From: an uncultured Collinsella sp.
Lineage (GTDB): Bacteria > Actinomycetota > Coriobacteriia > Coriobacteriales > Coriobacteriaceae
Length of the DNA stretch: 17,029 bases
Reading direction: 5' to 3'
NCBI GenBank assembly: GCA_902493545.1
Contig: CABUQI010000013.1
Coordinates: 1 to 17,029 of the forward strand
Positions 1 to 6,930 of this stretch are shown piece by piece (the stretch's first letter is position 1; every line of letters starts with the position of its first letter). The translations under genes and the position numbers were made by a program. Below the pieces are notes generated by a model. That model saw only the letters and a program-made list of their open reading frames with translations. It was not told the DNA's origin and made no database searches.

Positions 1-57
1 GTCAAGGAGTACCAGGACGCCCTGGCCCGCGGCGCTCGACCGGGCGAGACGGAGTAG
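1..57 (+). CDS. C-terminal end of an upstream gene, unidentified
   Basis: The first 18 codons of the window stay open in one frame and end in TAG. They encode a short charged C-terminus ending ARGARPGETE. The piece is too short to show any domain. Its position just upstream of fmt would fit peptide deformylase (def) or priA, which often precede fmt, but this is a guess from gene order only. A large palindrome begins 8 bases after the stop and may end or stabilise the transcript. Confidence 0.5.
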   Translation, partial: VKEYQDALARGARPGETE

Positions 58-65
58 GTCCCACC

Positions 66-202
66 GTCCCCTTCCGCCGCAGGGCTTAGGTTTTGCTCCA
101 TGCTCAAACAGTCCTGCTCGCACGAAGAGCACATTAAGTGCTCTTCGGCTCGTGCGGAACTGCGCGTGGAGCAATAACCTAAGCCCTGCGGCGGAAGGGG
201 AC
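66..202. repeat. Long imperfect palindrome (hairpin or MITE-like element)
   Basis: The outer arms at 66-92 and 176-202 are perfect reverse complements over 27 bases. After one unpaired T at 175 the pairing resumes for 8 bases (93-100 with 167-174). An inner stem of 10 pairs joins 123-132 to 138-147 around the loop ATTAA. TTTT follows at 207-210, so it could work as a terminator for the upstream gene. It is much longer than an ordinary intrinsic terminator and may instead be a miniature inverted-repeat element. No second copy is seen in this window. Confidence 0.8.
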
Positions 203-419
203 TGCGTTTTCGTGCTCCTTTTCGCCCGGGTGCCGTTGGGCCAGGGAGGGGCGTCTTCGCTGATAACTGCTTTGCTGGAAGAGCTGCTTTTATTGCGGCT
301 CTTTCTTTGGTTTTGGGTATATTTGTTCTTGTTGAATTGTTATTGCGGACGGGCTGGGTACTTGGCTTTCCGCTGTTATTTGTAGCCGTCTCGGCTTTGG
401 TTGAGGGGAGACGTTCTTT
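203..419 (+). other. T-rich fmt upstream leader, no gene
   Basis: I see no convincing gene here. From about 270 the plus strand becomes markedly T-rich and A-poor, and this continues into the first half of fmt. A possible but weak sigma-70-like promoter consists of TTGCGG at 293-298 and TATATT at 318-323, with a 19-base spacer. A Shine-Dalgarno stretch, GAGGGGAG at 403-410, lies 9 bases before the fmt ATG. Confidence 0.35.
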
Positions 420-1340
420 ATGCGTATTGTGCTTATGGGTACTCCTGATTTTGCTGTGCCTTCGCTGACTTCGCTTGTTGCGGCTGGCAACGAGATTGCG
501 CTTGTTGTTACTCGTCCTGATGCTGTTCGTGGGCGCGGTAAGAAGCTTGAGCCTTCTCCTGTTAAGGCCAAGGCGCTTGAGCTGGGGTTGCCGGTTGTTG
601 AGGCTAATCGTATGACGCCTGAGGTTGTTGAGGCGCTCCGGGCTGCCCAGGCTGACATTTTCTGCGTGGCTGCCTATGGTTGTATTTTGCCTGATGAGGT
701 CTTGAATATGGCGCCGCTCGGCATTGTGAATGTTCATGCGTCCTTACTGCCTCGTTGGCGTGGGGCTGCTCCTATTCAGCGTGCCATTCTTGCTGGTGAT
801 GAAGTTGCTGGCGTTTCCATTATGCGCATTGGGCATGGCGTGGATACTGGTGCTTATTGTGCTCAGGCTTCCACGTCGGTTGCCGGTAAGCATGCTGAGG
901 CGCTGACCATGGAGCTTGGTGAGCTTGGCGGCAAACTGCTTGCCGATACACTTCCTTCGCTTGCCGATGGTTCGGCGGTTTGGACCGAGCAGGATGAGTC
1001 GCTCGTCACTCATGCTGCCAAGATTTCCAAGCTGGAGATGCGTCTGGATCCGCAGATGGCTGCGCTCGATTGCGTGCGTCATGTGCTCGCTTCGTCCGAT
1101 ACCGCGCCTGCTCGTTGCGTGATTGCCGGCAAGACCGTGCGTGTGCTCGATGCTGCGTCGGCTGATGTGTCGCTTGGCGAGGGCGCTGTTGCCGTTCAAG
1201 CCAAGCGCGTCTACCTTGGCCTTTCCGATGGCTCGGTTGAGTTGCTCGAGGTTAAGCCAGATGGCAAGCGTGCTATGGCCGCTTCCGCCTGGGCTGCTGG
1301 CCTGCAGGGCGCCGATCTTTCGTGGGGTGTTTTGTCATGA
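420..1340 (+). CDS. fmt: Methionyl-tRNA formyltransferase
   Basis: Fmt transfers a formyl group from 10-formyltetrahydrofolate to the amino group of initiator Met-tRNA in the cytoplasm, for translation initiation. The 306-residue product has the usual length for the family. It opens with MRIVLMGTPDFAVPSL, the family's N-terminal nucleotide-fold signature. The catalytic trio is visible: N104 and H106 in NVHASLLPRWRGAAP, and D142 in GVDTGA. The C-terminal tRNA-binding barrel (roughly 205-306) is more divergent but complete. The ATG follows GAGGGGAG at a 9-base distance. The stop overlaps the rsmB start (ATGA), so the two genes are probably translationally coupled. The first half uses strikingly T-ended codons, unlike the rest of the window. 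Function is secure from motifs and gene order. Confidence 0.96.
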   Translation: MRIVLMGTPDFAVPSLTSLVAAGNEIALVVTRPDAVRGRGKKLEPSPVKAKALELGLPVVEANRMTPEVVEALRAAQADIFCVAAYGCILPDEVLNMAPLGIVNVHASLLPRWRGAAPIQRAILAGDEVAGVSIMRIGHGVDTGAYCAQASTSVAGKHAEALTMELGELGGKLLADTLPSLADGSAVWTEQDESLVTHAAKISKLEMRLDPQMAALDCVRHVLASSDTAPARCVIAGKTVRVLDAASADVSLGEGAVAVQAKRVYLGLSDGSVELLEVKPDGKRAMAASAWAAGLQGADLSWGVLS

Positions 1341-2737
1341 GCAAGTTGTCTCCCGCGCGCAAGCTTGCGCTCGATGTGCTGATGGAGGCCGATCGCCGCG
1401 GCATGTATGCGCGTGACGTGCTGTCCTCTCGCGCATCGGCCAAGGCTATTGACCAGCGCGATTCCGCTTTTGCCGCCCGCTTGGCGCTGGGTGTGGCCGC
1501 CACGCAGGGTATTTTGGACGAGCTGCTCGATCAGTTTCTCGATAAGCCTAAAAAGGTTGCGCCGCGTGTTCGCATGGCGCTTCGCATCTCGGCCTTCGAG
1601 ATGCTCTATCTGCATACGCCTGGCCGCGTTGCCGTAAGTCAGGGTGTTGAGCTGGTGCGCAGCGGAGCTAAGTCTGCCGCTGGTTTGGCCAACGCCGTGC
1701 TGCATAAGGTCGCGGACAACGTTGAGGACTTTGCCACGGCGTCCGATGTGAATGAGTCTGAGCGACGCTTGGTTCGTCTGTCGCGCTTGATGGGTCTGCC
1801 GCGTTGGCTGTGCGCTCGTATCATGGCGTCGTTTGACACGCCAGAGGGTGCGCTTAACTTTGCCGGCAACTTGGCACCTGCGCCGCTGGCCCTGCATGAG
1901 AACGCCTTTGCGACCAAGCCCGATCCGTATATCTCGCAGCTCGTCGCGCCTGTCTTCCCGGGCTGCCATGCCCCGGTTGATGCCCAGGTTACCGTTGCTT
2001 CGGGTGTGTTTGAGCGTGCTGCCGCGGTGGCATCTGATCTCAACGCGCAGCTTATCGCCACAGCTGCCACGCGCCCTGGTAGCTGCCTTGAGATTGGTGC
2101 CGGTCGTGGTACCAAGACCTATGTGATGATGTGCCAGGCCAAGCGTGCCGGGTATGAGCGTCAGCATACCGCGCTCGATCTGCACGATCGCAAGTGCGAT
2201 CAGAATCTCGCGCGCCTGCATAAGGCGGGTATAACGGGTGTTCGTACGGTGTCGGGCGATGCCTGCGAGCTCAATGAGGTGCTCACGTCCTTTGACGCGA
2301 TGCTTGGCGAGCCCGCCCTGTTCGACACGGTGTTTATCGATGCCCCGTGCTCGGGCACTGGCACTATGCGCCGTCATCCCGAGATTCCGTGGCGTCTGAC
2401 CGAGAAGGACGTTACGACTGAGCTGCCCCGTCTGCAGCTGACGATGCTCAAGGAAGCAGCCGTGCGCGTGGCTGCCGGCGGTGAGCTTATCTATGCCACC
2501 TGCTCGGTTTTTGATGAAGAGAACACGCAGGTCGTGGATGCTTTCCTGGCCTCTCCCGAGGGCGCCGGCTTTACCGTGGCACCGCTCTCCGAATCTCAGA
2601 TTCTGCAGCTTCCCGATTTCGCGCAGGCCAAGAAGCTTGTCGCCGTGCGCCAGAACGATCGAGGCTTCTTCCAGAGCGTCCCCATAAACGCCGACTCCTA
2701 CGACGGCCACTTCTGCGCCCGCCTGGTCCACAAGTAG
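1337..2737 (+). CDS. rsmB: 16S rRNA (cytosine-C5) methyltransferase RsmB
   Basis: RsmB (Sun/Fmu family) methylates C967 of 16S rRNA with S-adenosylmethionine. The product is 466 residues. An N-terminal NusB-like RNA-binding domain spans about 1-135. The Rossmann methyltransferase domain follows, with the SAM motif LEIGAGRGTKT near 251-261, the DAPCSGTG motif whose Cys is about 338, and the catalytic YATCS motif with Cys about 389. It ends in DGHFCARL, close to the family's usual DGFFxARL. I chose the ATG at 1337 because it forms the classic ATGA overlap with the fmt stop; a GTG at 1322 is in frame but lies inside fmt. Gene order fmt-rsmB is widely conserved. The final codons are almost all C-ended, the opposite of the fmt start. 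Confidence 0.94.
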   Translation: MSKLSPARKLALDVLMEADRRGMYARDVLSSRASAKAIDQRDSAFAARLALGVAATQGILDELLDQFLDKPKKVAPRVRMALRISAFEMLYLHTPGRVAVSQGVELVRSGAKSAAGLANAVLHKVADNVEDFATASDVNESERRLVRLSRLMGLPRWLCARIMASFDTPEGALNFAGNLAPAPLALHENAFATKPDPYISQLVAPVFPGCHAPVDAQVTVASGVFERAAAVASDLNAQLIATAATRPGSCLEIGAGRGTKTYVMMCQAKRAGYERQHTALDLHDRKCDQNLARLHKAGITGVRTVSGDACELNEVLTSFDAMLGEPALFDTVFIDAPCSGTGTMRRHPEIPWRLTEKDVTTELPRLQLTMLKEAAVRVAAGGELIYATCSVFDEENTQVVDAFLASPEGAGFTVAPLSESQILQLPDFAQAKKLVAVRQNDRGFFQSVPINADSYDGHFCARLVHK

Positions 2738-2743
2738 CTACTA

Positions 2744-2810
2744 AGTTGCGGTGAAATAGGGATTGAATATCGGCTTCTACCCGCCAAACAGACCTTATTT
2801 CACCGCAACT
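2744..2810. repeat. Short palindromic intergenic element
   Basis: Arms of 15 bases at 2744-2758 and 2796-2810 are perfect reverse complements (AGTTGCGGTGAAATA and its complement). They extend a few more pairs inward if one G-U pair is allowed. The 37-base centre has no obvious secondary stem. The element sits 7 bases after the rsmB stop and is not followed by a T-run, so it looks more like a dispersed REP-type palindrome than a terminator. No second copy lies in this window. Confidence 0.7.
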
Positions 2811-2838
2811 CATAGAGATGCCTGGGTAGCTAAAGAAT

Positions 2839-2870
2839 CAGCCCCGCGATCGATGTTGATCGCGGGGCTG
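2839..2870. terminator. Bidirectional hairpin terminator between rsmB and the FmdB-like gene
   Basis: A 13-pair GC-rich stem joins 2839-2851 to 2858-2870 around a 6-base loop (GATGTT). It lies between two convergent genes, about 100 bases after rsmB and 8 bases after the minus-strand zinc-ribbon stop. Short T-rich stretches follow on both strands (TTTGGTT on plus, ATTCTTTA on minus), so it can plausibly serve both transcripts. Confidence 0.8.
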
Positions 2871-2878
2871 TTTGGTTC

Positions 2879-3115
2879 CTAGTGGCTATGCGGGCAGTTG
2901 GCGCAGCAGCCACTCGTGGCGTTGGTGCTGGAGCCGCCGCTTCGCTGGTCGGTGTTGTAGAAACCACTGCCCTCAAATTTAATGCCGCTGGCCGAGAACG
3001 TCTTGGCCGCCGGAGCGCCGCAGCTCGGGCACACGACCTCGGGGGTCTCGGACATGGGATGCTCAACCTCAAACACGTTGCCGCAGCTCGAGCACTTGTA
3101 ATCGTAGCGCGCCAT
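2879..3115 (-). CDS. FmdB-family small zinc-ribbon protein
   Basis: This 78-residue protein starts MARYDYKCSSCGNVFEVEHP, the typical opening of the FmdB regulatory-protein family. Two CxxC pairs (Cys 8/11 and 29/32) form a zinc ribbon of about 45 residues. The rest is a Gly/Ser-rich linker ending in CCANCPHSH, which adds three Cys and two His and could hold another metal. The role of most FmdB-family members is unknown; the name comes from a putative regulator of formamidase genes. The ATG is preceded by AAAAGGAAG at good spacing. Hairpins on both sides suggest it is transcribed alone. Confidence 0.88.
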   Translation of the reverse strand: MARYDYKCSSCGNVFEVEHPMSETPEVVCPSCGAPAAKTFSASGIKFEGSGFYNTDQRSGGSSTNATSGCCANCPHSH

Positions 3116-3137
3116 AATACTTCCTTTTCAGCACAAA

Positions 3138-3159
3138 GCGGGCAGATTACTCTGCCCGC
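3138..3159 (-). terminator. Hairpin terminator after the debranching fusion gene
   Basis: A 9-pair stem joins 3138-3146 to 3151-3159 around a TTAC loop. On the minus strand it lies 44 bases after the fusion gene's stop, is preceded by TTTTT and followed by TTTGTG. It ends 22 bases before the FmdB-like start codon, so it separates the two minus-strand genes, though some read-through is possible because the T-run is short. Confidence 0.65.
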
Positions 3160-3203
3160 AAAAATTCAAACGTCTGTAACTGTACCCTATATCGGGCGTT
3201 TTA

Positions 3204-6200
3204 TCACGCTTCGCCCCAGAATCTATGCGTGTTGCGCAGGAGCTGTGCGGTTTTGCCCTCAGCGGCCGCAACGTCGGCCTCGTCAGCCTGCCAGGTCCAG
3301 TTGCCCGTGGCCACGCCCGGTACGTTCATGCGCGCGTCGTCGCCAAGCCCCAGGACATCCTGCAGCGGCATCATCACCAGGGGAGCGTCGCTTACCAGCG
3401 CGTCGCTCATCAGCTTGGCCGCCACCTCAACACCGCTCGGTTCGTCGCCGCCCGCAAAGGAACGCGTGCACCAACCGGCGAGCGTCGACGTATCGTGCGT
3501 CGAGGTGTACAGGATCTTGCCAGGCGTGGGATGTACGCCGCAACGGACGTCGTAGTCGCTAAACTCCAACACGTCCATACCGGGGAAACCACAGGTCGAA
3601 GCCATGGCGCGAACACCGGGCGTCAGGTAGCCCAAGTCCTCTGCGATAAAGTTGAGCGGCCCCAGCTCGTCATAGGCAGTCTGGAACAGATCCTTGCCTG
3701 GACCCGCCAGCCAGCGACCTTCGGCGCAAGCCTTGCCCGCGGGAATACTAAAGTAGCTGTGGAAGCCCAGGAAGTGATCCAGGCGCACGCGGTCGTAGAG
3801 CGAGAACGCACGACGTAGGCGATCCATCCACCAGCTATAGCCGTTCTGCTTCATGTGGTCCCAGCGGAACGTCGGGTTGCCCCACACCTGGCCCTCGGGT
3901 GCAAAGTTGTCGGGCGGCGCGCCGGAAATCTCAATCGCCTTGCCGGTATCGGACAGCCAGAAGTTCTCGGGTTCGCTCCACGCATCTGCCGAATCGTCGG
4001 ACACGTACATAGGAATATCGCCGATGACCTCGATGCCCTTCTTGTGTGCATAGTTCATGAGCTCGCACCAGGCCAGGTCAAAGCGGTACTGCATGTAAGC
4101 CTGCAGCTCTGCCTCGTCGTGGAAACGTTTATCGTCGATCAGATGCTCGTTGTAGCGCGCAACATCTGCCGGCCAATCGTGGCGCGATTCGCCTTCAAAG
4201 TACTTTTTGACGGCCATATAGACGCAGTACTTCTCGAGCCAGTCGGCGTTGCGATGTTTAAACGCCGTGTACAGCGGGTCGGCATCCTCGCCGCCGTGGG
4301 TCTTCCAGGTGACGAAGTCGGCAGCCAACTCCTCGTGGCTCTCGGGCAGCAGGTCGATATTGCCTGCAAAGGCCGAAGGGCCGGCATAAGGGGAGCGGAA
4401 GAAGTCCGTAGGATTGACGGGCAGGACCTGCCAGTAGCGCATGCCCATGGCGGCCAGGTGGTCGATAAAGCGACGCGTGGGCGCACCGATTGTGCCGGGC
4501 TTGCCATCGTCGGTCGGTACCGAGGTGATGTGACAAACGACACCCGCGCCGTGATCGAGCGGCTCTTGCAGACGCTGCTCGGCGTGGTGATAGATGATCG
4601 ACGACCCCAGCGGATACAGATCGAGTGTGACGGTGCCATTGTGAATCTCGCACTCGTGACCGCTAATCACATCGCTCGCACATTCGTCGAGCGCCGGAAT
4701 CGTCACGCGGTGTGAATTGCGCAAGCTGCGGTTGATGATAACCGTCGCGGCCTCACCGTCTTTACCGGTGCGCGTGTAGGCGAGTACCTCGTCGTTGAGC
4801 GCGAAGGCCTTGATATCGCCGTCAACCATAAACGGCAGGGCACGGCGCACGGCCGAGGCGTTTTTAAGGATGGCGAGTGTATCGAAGTCGTGCAGGTCTT
4901 CCTTCAAAGGCAACGTGCGGCGATTGCCCGGATCGGTCAGGCCCTCCAAGCCGTACTCATCGCCGTAATAGATTGAGGGCACACCCGGGAAGGTCATCTG
5001 CATGAGTGTCGCGAGCCAAAAACGGCTCTTGGCCAGGCCCATCGAGTTCTCGTCCAGGCGCCATTTGCTGCGCTCGCACTCGGGCAGCTGCGACTCGTCA
5101 GGGCCGCCGCCGAGCACCGAGATAATGCGCGGACGGTCGTGGCTCGAAAGCAGATTTAGTGCGCAAGACAGGGCCTCACGCGGATAATTCTCGCGCAGGG
5201 TTTCGATATCCTCGGCTGCCTGGTAGGCGTTCTTGTAGCCCATCAAAAAGCCGATGACCATGTCGCGGAAGGGATAATCCATAGCCGAGTCGAGCTCGGA
5301 GCCTTGTAGATAGCGACGCAGATGGCCGTAGCTGATTTTGTTGGAGGCGTCTTCCCAGACCTCGCCGAGCAGCAGCGCGTCGGGCTTTTCGGCAAGTACT
5401 GCCTTCTTGATCTCGGTCAGGAAATCGTCCGAAAGCTCGTCGGCCACGTCTAGACGCCAGCCATGAGCGCCGGCACGTAGCCATTTACGGATCACGCCGT
5501 CCTTGCCCAGGAGCCGCTCGCGTACCAGCTCGGAGCTCTCATTGATGGCAGGCATGTTACCCACGCCCCACCAGCAGTCGTACGAGCCGTCCTCGTGGAA
5601 ATAAAACGCATCGCGCCACGGCGAATCCTCGCTCTGCCACGCGCCCACGCCAGGATAGTTGCCGTAGCGGTTGAAGTAGATCGAATCGTCGCCCGTGTGG
5701 TTGAAGACGCCATCCAGGATGATGGAGATGCCGAGCTTCTCGGCTGCCTGGCACAGCTCGGTAAAGTCCTGCTCGGTGCCCAGGATCGGGTCGATCTTGG
5801 TGTAGTCGGCCGTGTCGTAGCGGTGGTTGCTCGCGGCTTCAAAGATGGGGTTGAGGTAGATGGCCGTAAAGCCCAGCTCGGCGATGCGGGGCAGGTCTTC
5901 CTGGATACCCTTGAGCGAGCCGCCGTAGAAGTCCCAGGTTTTGATGGAGCCGTCCTCGGCGCGCTCATACACGGGCGGCTCGTTCCAGTCCTCGACCATG
6001 CGGCGCTGGATTCCGTTGCGCGGCTTTTCGACCTGAGCCAGCGTGCGCTCGCGCCAGTTTTCGTCGCGGGCATAGCGGTCGGGGAAGATCTGGTAGACCA
6101 TGCCCTGCTCGTACCAAGCTGGACGGTTCTCGCGGTGCTTGTAGACGGTAATCTGGAAGGACGGGACCTCGGCGTAGTCGTAGGTTACGCCCTCGCCGCC

Positions 6201-6500
6201 GGTACGGCCCTGCGGTGCGCCCAGACGAACCTCGGGCTGGCCCTCGATATTGCAGATAAAGCTGTACCAGATAAGACAGGGCTCGGTGCACTTAAGCTCT
6301 ACAGTAAATATGCCGTCGCCCTCGTGCGTCATGGGATACCGAGACTCACCGATCTCGTCAACCCAGGTACGCAGCGTAAGCGTTGCTTGGTTGGGATCGG
6401 CATCCTCTAGAATCACGGAGAGCGAAAGGGTAGTTCCTGTGGTCACAGCGCCAAACGGAGTGCGAAACTGCGGCAGACGGCTGTTGTGTATCAATCTCAT
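3204..6500 (-). CDS. malQ: Bifunctional GH13 glycogen debranching enzyme / GH77 4-alpha-glucanotransferase
   Basis: This 1098-residue protein joins two complete glycosidase units. Residues 1-120 form a beta-rich N-terminal domain. Residues 120-640 form a GH13 neopullulanase/debranching-type unit with all four regions: DGVFNH (263-268), GWRLD with nucleophile D351, LLGEVW with acid/base E380, and SSHD with H454/D455. Residues 650-1098 are a GH77 amylomaltase with GDIPMYV (828-834), VRLDHF with nucleophile D908, FIAEDLG with E954, and STHD with H1002/D1003. The inferred role is to hydrolyse alpha-1,6 branches left after phosphorylase action and to disproportionate the resulting maltodextrins in the cytoplasm. 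Exact GH13 specificity (debranching versus neopullulanase) cannot be read from motifs. The ribosome site before the ATG is weak (CTGGACC). It follows the glg operon but has its own promoter region. Confidence 0.93.
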   Translation of the reverse strand: MRLIHNSRLPQFRTPFGAVTTGTTLSLSVILEDADPNQATLTLRTWVDEIGESRYPMTHEGDGIFTVELKCTEPCLIWYSFICNIEGQPEVRLGAPQGRTGGEGVTYDYAEVPSFQITVYKHRENRPAWYEQGMVYQIFPDRYARDENWRERTLAQVEKPRNGIQRRMVEDWNEPPVYERAEDGSIKTWDFYGGSLKGIQEDLPRIAELGFTAIYLNPIFEAASNHRYDTADYTKIDPILGTEQDFTELCQAAEKLGISIILDGVFNHTGDDSIYFNRYGNYPGVGAWQSEDSPWRDAFYFHEDGSYDCWWGVGNMPAINESSELVRERLLGKDGVIRKWLRAGAHGWRLDVADELSDDFLTEIKKAVLAEKPDALLLGEVWEDASNKISYGHLRRYLQGSELDSAMDYPFRDMVIGFLMGYKNAYQAAEDIETLRENYPREALSCALNLLSSHDRPRIISVLGGGPDESQLPECERSKWRLDENSMGLAKSRFWLATLMQMTFPGVPSIYYGDEYGLEGLTDPGNRRTLPLKEDLHDFDTLAILKNASAVRRALPFMVDGDIKAFALNDEVLAYTRTGKDGEAATVIINRSLRNSHRVTIPALDECASDVISGHECEIHNGTVTLDLYPLGSSIIYHHAEQRLQEPLDHGAGVVCHITSVPTDDGKPGTIGAPTRRFIDHLAAMGMRYWQVLPVNPTDFFRSPYAGPSAFAGNIDLLPESHEELAADFVTWKTHGGEDADPLYTAFKHRNADWLEKYCVYMAVKKYFEGESRHDWPADVARYNEHLIDDKRFHDEAELQAYMQYRFDLAWCELMNYAHKKGIEVIGDIPMYVSDDSADAWSEPENFWLSDTGKAIEISGAPPDNFAPEGQVWGNPTFRWDHMKQNGYSWWMDRLRRAFSLYDRVRLDHFLGFHSYFSIPAGKACAEGRWLAGPGKDLFQTAYDELGPLNFIAEDLGYLTPGVRAMASTCGFPGMDVLEFSDYDVRCGVHPTPGKILYTSTHDTSTLAGWCTRSFAGGDEPSGVEVAAKLMSDALVSDAPLVMMPLQDVLGLGDDARMNVPGVATGNWTWQADEADVAAAEGKTAQLLRNTHRFWGEA

Positions 6501-6561
6501 AGTACGGTCCAGTTCAATAGAATCATGGCCTGCTGGTCATGGGCTTTACGCACAAGATGTA

Positions 6562-6590
6562 AGTATATCTGTTGTACACAGGCTGTATAA
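6562..6590 (-). promoter_or_regulatory. Candidate promoter of the debranching fusion gene
   Basis: Read on the minus strand, TATACT (plus 6562-6567) matches the -10 consensus at five of six positions. It lies 17 bases from TTATAC (plus 6585-6590), a poor -35. A weak -35 next to an upstream motif pair suggests an activator, but this is inference. The resulting leader would be about 55-60 bases. Confidence 0.45.
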
Positions 6591-6592
6591 AC

Positions 6593-6642
6593 AACATCCG
6601 TTTACCATCGGCGAACGGTTGTCCTAGAAAATCGTTTTACCA
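6593..6642 (-). promoter_or_regulatory. Two TGGTAAA(A)C sites upstream of the fusion gene
   Basis: On the minus strand the sites are TGGTAAAACGATTTT (plus 6628-6642) and TGGTAAACGGATGTT (plus 6593-6607). They lie 35 bases apart in the same orientation, just upstream of the candidate -35. The first differs at one base of 15 from a site at 16799-16813 in the glgB/HAD divergent region. The central CG flanked by A and T runs resembles LacI-family operators. The regulator is not in this window. Confidence 0.5.
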
Positions 6643-6693
6643 TCCAAATTATCGCGATATCCGAAATAGCCTAGACTGATACTATTTTTAGCC

Positions 6694-6850
6694 AAACAAA
6701 AGTACTTCGGTTTACTACGACGAATTGAATGATCTTAACCACGGTCATTTTGGTGATATTAAAACCGCAGGTAGAAGCGTTGCCAATTTTTTAGATTACT
6801 CGCTGTGGTCGGCCGTAGCCATTTTGTCGTAGTAAACCGGCCCTTTGTTT
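6694..6850. repeat. AT-rich inverted-repeat element
   Basis: The inner arms at 6708-6721 and 6826-6839 are perfect reverse complements over 14 bases (CGGTTTACTACGAC). Outer 7-base arms, AAACAAA at 6694-6700 and TTTGTTT at 6844-6850, also pair. The roughly 105-base centre is AT-rich and holds no gene. Base composition is clearly lower in GC than the flanking genes. The form suggests a miniature inverted-repeat or palindromic element inserted between the glgA terminator and the fusion gene's promoter region. From 6501 to 6930 no coding sequence is seen. Confidence 0.65.
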
Positions 6851-6861
6851 AATAGAGAAGT

Positions 6862-6907
6862 TCAACGCAAAAGAGGGCGCCTGGTTGGGGCGCCTCTTTT
6901 GCGTTGA
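6862..6907 (-). terminator. Strong hairpin terminator of the glg operon
   Basis: A 15-pair stem joins 6862-6876 to 6893-6907 and extends by four GC pairs beyond one bulged base. Read on the minus strand it lies 23 bases after the glgA stop. The core GC stem is flanked by AAAAGAG and CTCTTTT, the usual A-tract and T-tract pattern of an intrinsic, possibly bidirectional, terminator. Confidence 0.85.
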
Positions 6908-6930
6908 GGATTAAGTTTTAATCGTTAGGA

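Noticed and set aside
152..385. 77-codon plus frame with hydrophobic C-terminal half, between the palindrome and fmt
   Set aside because: It starts inside the palindrome at a non-ATG codon with no ribosome site; the Leu/Phe content follows from the T-rich leader.
1211..2731. Open frame of 506 codons on the minus strand opposite rsmB
   Set aside because: Antisense shadow of fmt/rsmB with no recognisable domain.
2882..3562. 226-codon plus frame over the FmdB-like gene and the end of the fusion gene
   Set aside because: It overlaps a clear zinc-ribbon gene, crosses a terminator hairpin and has no recognisable domain.
6643..6930. Possible small RNA or CRISPR array in the AT-rich intergenic region
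   Set aside because: There are no regularly spaced direct repeats and no clear promoter-plus-terminator pair; the structure is explained by one inverted-repeat element and the glgA terminator.
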